Assembly (NCBI GenBank): GCA_910584475.1
Contig: CAJUBD010000020.1
Span: 1 to 42,418, forward strand
From: an uncultured Treponema sp.
GTDB lineage: Bacteria > Spirochaetota > Spirochaetia > Treponematales > Treponemataceae
Length of the DNA: 42,418 nucleotides
Direction of reading: 5' to 3'
Part shown: positions 39,494 through 42,418 of the stretch, one piece after another
Layout of the letters: each line of letters begins with the position of its first letter
Numbering within the stretch: position 1 is the first letter of the stretch
Position numbers and translations under genes: made by a program
The notes under the pieces: generated by a model
Databases searched by the model: none
The model's input: the letters and a program-made list of their open reading frames with translations, nothing else
Told to the model about the DNA's origin: nothing

Positions 39494-40138
39494 TTATTTT
39501 TCGACAATTATTTCTTTGAATCCAAGCGGCGAAAGCATTTGCCTTATCACGAGCGCGGCGCGGGCATCGGCATCATCGAGCAAGCCTTCGGCAATGATTT
39601 CTTTTGCGATTTCTTCTTTCGCCGCCGCGATTTCGTCGAAAATTTCCTGCGTCGTGATTTTCGCGAAAATACCTTGCCTTTCATCGAAAACTTCTTCGCT
39701 TTGAATGTCGTTTCCCAAAAGCGTTGTCGGCGGAATTTTCACGCGAAGGCTTTTGCCGTTTTCCGAAATGCTTATTTGGCATAGCGTGAGGTCTTCTATG
39801 CCTGCGCGTATTATGCCCGAAAACCGCACGAACGAATATGCGCTTGAAACGGACTTTCGCTTTTTTATGGCTATGATGTCGCTGTATCGCATTTTGTAAA
39901 GCACGAGTTCAGCGCTGGCTTTGATTTCCCTTTCGACAAGCGCGTGCTTTTTTTCGATTTGATAGCGCGTGAATTCTTTCATTCCGTATTTTCCGCCGAA
40001 AAACAAGGCGAGCGCGATGCAAAAAATCGTCACGATTCGCAAAATTATTTTCACGAAAATTTTTCCTGCGAAATTATTTTTCTTGCATAAATTTTCTTTC
40101 TGGGAAATTGATTTTTTTTGATTTTTGCTCTTGTCCAT
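39494..40138 (-). CDS. DUF4230-family membrane-anchored protein
   Basis: A 214-aa protein. A basic N terminus (Lys-rich, 1-28) precedes one membrane helix (about 29-50, VKIILRIVTIFCIALALFFG), so the body lies outside the cytoplasm. The domain from about 65 (ASAELVLYKMRYSDIIAIKK, SFVRFSGIIRAGIEDLTLCQ, RVKIPPTTLLGNDIQSEEVF, ARAALVIRQMLSPLGFKEII) is DUF4230, whose function is unknown. TATAAT (40150-40145) ends 6 nt before the ATG, with TTCACA as -35 after 17 nt. It is divergent from the next gene; the start codons are 55 bp apart. Confidence 0.8.
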   Translation of the reverse strand: MDKSKNQKKSISQKENLCKKNNFAGKIFVKIILRIVTIFCIALALFFGGKYGMKEFTRYQIEKKHALVEREIKASAELVLYKMRYSDIIAIKKRKSVSSAYSFVRFSGIIRAGIEDLTLCQISISENGKSLRVKIPPTTLLGNDIQSEEVFDERQGIFAKITTQEIFDEIAAAKEEIAKEIIAEGLLDDADARAALVIRQMLSPLGFKEIIVEK

Positions 40139-40144
40139 TTTTTC

Positions 40145-40173
40145 ATTATATATTATTTTTAGATTAATGTGAA
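40145..40173 (-). promoter_or_regulatory. Promoter of the DUF4230 gene, leaderless type
   Basis: On the minus strand TTCACA (40173-40168), 17 nt and TATAAT (40150-40145), then 6 nt to the ATG at 40138. Confidence 0.65.
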
Positions 40174-40192
40174 TCTCTGGAGGTCGCGCATT

Positions 40193-41917
40193 ATGAACAT
40201 AGTCGCCGGAAGCAAAAGAAAAACTGTCTTGAATTCTTTTTTGAATGAAACGAATTTTGGAAAAATTCAGCGTGCCATCGATTTGAACGAAAGCGGAATT
40301 TTGGCGGAATGTCGTGGCAAAGATTTTTCATCCGAAATGAAATTCAATTTTACGCCGTGGAAATTTACTGGCACTGAAGTGGAATCGCAGAGCGCGCTCG
40401 TGCTTTTTACAGGGAATGGATTTGAAGGCAGGACTCTTTTGGCTTTGATGCAAGGCTCATCTTTCGCCGAAAAAGCGCGGGCGGTTTTTGCGTACAGCGC
40501 ATGCGTGACGCAGGCCGTCAGGCAAAATGTCGAACTTCCGGCGAACGGCGCAGGCGGAATTCTTTATGGCGAAAACGATGGAAAAATCCGGCTTCTTTTT
40601 TTGCCGCAAAATATTTTCGATTTTGCCGCCCGCAATACTTCCGAAAAAGACTACGCGCTTATTCAAGGCGTTTGGCAGGACAAGGCTTTTTTAAGCGACA
40701 ACAAGGCGGACTCGAGCAATCCGCGGGCATTGTTCTTTACGCGGGCGGTTTTGATTTATTCCGCGCTTTCAGGGGAATTTCCTTTTCCGAAAGAAAATTT
40801 GGAAGAACGCCAGGCGGACATTTTGGACGCGAATTATTTGCCTTTGAAAAACAAAGTCAATGGAATTTCCGACGCGCTTTCGGATTTACTTTCATTCGAT
40901 TTGGAACGCTCTAGCCAAACGACCGAAAAAGGGAATGTCAAAGAGCAAGGTGACGAAAGCGCGCGCGGTTTTTGCTTTGACGAGCTTGCCTCTGAATTGG
41001 GCTTGCAAAAAGACGGCAGCGTAAAAGAATTTCACCGCGAAGCGAAAATCAGCGATAATGAATTTGACGCGCGCGCGAAAAAAATTCTCAATAAAAAAAA
41101 CGCGCAAGCAAAGACGAAAAGAATTTTTCGCAGAAATACCGCGCTTTTCGTGGCTGGCATAATTCTTGTAGTCATCGCGATCGGTGTTCGATACAGCGCG
41201 CACAAAAACTATATGTCGCGCCCGACGACGATTTCCCTTACCGCGCGTGAAAGCGCAGAAGTTTTTTTTAGCGGAATGCATGACGTCGACATTATTATGA
41301 TGCAGTCTTCGAGCAAGGGAAAGAAAGCGCAAAACTTTTTGGATTCAGTGAGCAATGTCCATGTCGCAAGCAAAATGCATTCCGCCTATTCTCAGGGCGA
41401 AGATTTGCTAACGCCGGAATTTTGGCTTTATAGAAACGAACTCCAAGATTCGTGGCAATTCGGCATTACGAATTTTATGCTGGGCGAAGACGCCGCAAGT
41501 CTTTCTCCGGCGGACAATCGAAAAGTCGCTCCGCGTCCAAAAGAAAATCCAGTTCCTCAAAAAGAAAAAAACGGCGCAAAGAAAATTCTCGCCGCGTCTT
41601 TTTATCGCGTGCATTCTGAAGGTCCTGAGACTAAAATTTCCGCAGAAAAAATGTATGGCAACATCGAAATGACATTTGTAAAAAATAGATGGCTTGTTAC
41701 CGATGTGGACTTTCTTTCGGAAGAAGAGAATGTTTCTTTTGAAGAATTCAGAGTGCAGGACGAAGCCGCGCTCGAACAAAGCGAAGGCGATGCGATTGCC
41801 GCCGCGGAAATTCTCCGTAAAAAATACGATTGGATTCCGACATCTCAAGCAATGCACGCCGCCCGCATAGAATATGAGACGATCGCCGCAAAGCGCGCAC
41901 GTGGAGAATTGTATTAA
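40193..41917 (+). CDS. Single-pass membrane protein with degenerate kinase-like cytoplasmic region
   Basis: A 574-aa protein I do not recognise by name. Residues 1-300 precede one membrane helix (315-336, NTALFVAGIILVVIAIGVRY), with no signal peptide, so this part is cytoplasmic. Residues about 180-235 (FFTRAVLIYSALSGEFPFPK, then ADILDANYLPL) resemble the late lobe of protein kinases, but no glycine loop, catalytic Asp or DFG is visible, so at best a pseudokinase. The outer part (340-574) contains a beta-rich stretch (ASFYRVHSEGPETKISAEKM, NIEMTFVKNRWLVTDVDFLS) and a helical end. TGGAGG lies 9 nt before the ATG at 40193. A terminator follows directly. Possible role in envelope signalling, without support beyond layout. 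Confidence 0.6.
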   Translation: MNIVAGSKRKTVLNSFLNETNFGKIQRAIDLNESGILAECRGKDFSSEMKFNFTPWKFTGTEVESQSALVLFTGNGFEGRTLLALMQGSSFAEKARAVFAYSACVTQAVRQNVELPANGAGGILYGENDGKIRLLFLPQNIFDFAARNTSEKDYALIQGVWQDKAFLSDNKADSSNPRALFFTRAVLIYSALSGEFPFPKENLEERQADILDANYLPLKNKVNGISDALSDLLSFDLERSSQTTEKGNVKEQGDESARGFCFDELASELGLQKDGSVKEFHREAKISDNEFDARAKKILNKKNAQAKTKRIFRRNTALFVAGIILVVIAIGVRYSAHKNYMSRPTTISLTARESAEVFFSGMHDVDIIMMQSSSKGKKAQNFLDSVSNVHVASKMHSAYSQGEDLLTPEFWLYRNELQDSWQFGITNFMLGEDAASLSPADNRKVAPRPKENPVPQKEKNGAKKILAASFYRVHSEGPETKISAEKMYGNIEMTFVKNRWLVTDVDFLSEEENVSFEEFRVQDEAALEQSEGDAIAAAEILRKKYDWIPTSQAMHAARIEYETIAAKRARGELY

Positions 41918-41943
41918 AATGCGGCGAGGCGCTCGCCATTTTT
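41916..41943 (+). terminator. Rho-independent terminator
   Basis: GGCGAG (41923-41928) pairs with CTCGCC (41932-41937) around GCG, flanked by AAAATG on the left and ATTTTT on the right. It begins at the stop codon of the preceding gene. Confidence 0.85.
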
Positions 41944-41961
41944 GCTATGTCATTTTTGCTA

Positions 41962-42023
41962 TTGACTTTTCGTTCGCTTTGTGGTATGATAGATGTGTTC
42001 GGATTTCTATTATTTTCGAACAC
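41962..42023 (+). promoter_or_regulatory. Promoter and leader inverted repeat of the small membrane protein gene
   Basis: TTGACT (41962-41967), 17 nt and TATGAT (41985-41990) form a promoter. GTGTTCG (41995-42001) and CGAACAC (42017-42023) then form a 7-bp inverted repeat at about +1 to +25, either an operator or a leader hairpin. Confidence 0.7.
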
Positions 42024-42055
42024 GTCCAATGTCGCACAAAATATTTGAGGTGTTT

Positions 42056-42280
42056 ATGGTCGCTTTGATTTTAGGAATGCTTTTTATCGCTTTTACGGTG
42101 TTCAGCGTTTTGCCAGGTGCGCCGCTTGCTTGGGGAGCGAACGTAGTTGAATTTCTCAAGGGCTTTTTGCCCGTGCTTTCTGGTTTCATCGGCTTTATCG
42201 CGATTTTGATTGGACTTGCGGACATCAAAGACAAAAAGGAAGCCAAGCGCGAGGAAATGGAAGCCGCCAAAAATAATTGA
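42056..42280 (+). CDS. Small membrane protein, two predicted helices
   Basis: A 74-aa protein with a hydrophobic N terminus (ALILGMLFIAFTVFSVLPGA) and a second membrane segment (FLPVLSGFIGFIAILIGLAD), ending in a charged tail rich in Lys and Glu (KDKKEAKREEMEAAKNN). The second segment carries Gly-rich spacing suited to helix packing. GAGGTG lies 5 nt before the ATG at 42056; an in-frame ATG at 42029 would add nine residues with no ribosome site. It has its own promoter and lies behind a terminator, so it is a single-gene unit. Function unknown. Confidence 0.7.
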   Translation: MVALILGMLFIAFTVFSVLPGAPLAWGANVVEFLKGFLPVLSGFIGFIAILIGLADIKDKKEAKREEMEAAKNN

Positions 42281-42283
42281 CGC

Positions 42284-42334
42284 GATTCGTGTGGAGGGCT
42301 TCGTACCCCGCGCCTGCGTCGATGTATGTTGATT
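42284..42334 (+). repeat. Dispersed repeat, copy 2
   Basis: Starts GATTCGTGTGGAGGGC four nt after the small membrane gene and continues TTCGTACCCCG, GCC, TATG.TG like the copy at 262-316. The remaining 42335-42418 shows nothing recognisable. Confidence 0.6.
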
Positions 42335-42418
42335 TTCTTCAAGTAAATTTTTTTCGAATGTGCCAGGGCAAACGCATTATATATTCTGAATGACATTGAA
42401 TAAAAAATCAGGAAATTT

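Overview
The window looks like chromosomal DNA of a host-associated Treponema-type spirochaete (phylum inferred from content, not from a marker gene). Supporting points are an EF-G of the mitochondrial-like spirochaete class (AHIDSGKT P-loop), two 7TMR-DISM receptors, many signal-peptide and beta-barrel envelope proteins, and modest GC with A/T-rich intergenic DNA. I see no rRNA, tRNA, IS element, phage or CRISPR array.

Layout. 1-650 is a gene-free array of the octamer TTGCGATA, followed by an Lrp/AsnC regulator, an Mrr-type endonuclease with a RAMA-like tail and a PLP aminotransferase. 3.4-5.8 kb holds an RlpA-like protein and a beta-barrel protein between inverted copies of a multi-hairpin repeat. 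5.87-7.23 kb has a BrnT/BrnA toxin-antitoxin cassette wedged into a duplicated nth promoter. 7.4-12.35 kb carries an ATP-grasp enzyme, a decayed XRE regulator, an OFA-type MFS transporter with an in-frame TAG, a receiver-only protein and an M15 peptidase. 12.7-14.9 kb holds a surface lipoprotein gene whose signal peptide contains an out-of-frame G9 tract, so it may be phase variable. Then come an IMP cyclohydrolase, two tandem receptors with degenerate cyclase domains, EF-G, a RecA-like ATPase, envelope proteins and htpG. 27.6-42.3 kb carries a resolvase-like nuclease, a 65-bp tandem repeat array, an OmpA-family protein, a small HD hydrolase, a hybrid histidine kinase, valS, a PilZ-like protein, a Wzi-like barrel, a DUF4230 protein, a large single-TM protein and a small membrane protein.

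Two modes of gene start dominate. About ten genes have a -35/-10 promoter with 17-18 nt spacing and the -10 box only 5-7 nt before the ATG, with no Shine-Dalgarno sequence; these should make leaderless mRNAs. Others have a normal Shine-Dalgarno, and for several (the 22708 ATPase, htpG, the HD hydrolase, the hybrid kinase and probably the 5074 barrel) it sits at the base of a hairpin from a dispersed, modular repeat family. Copies of this family show compensatory base changes in their stems. It occurs at nine or more places in both orientations and is, to me, the most novel thing here.

Functional themes are envelope and surface structure (RlpA, barrels, OmpA, Wzi-like, lipoprotein, M15 peptidase), signalling (receptors, hybrid kinase, receiver, HD, PilZ-like) and housekeeping (nth, EF-G, htpG, valS, IMP cyclohydrolase), with accessory defence or toxin genes added.
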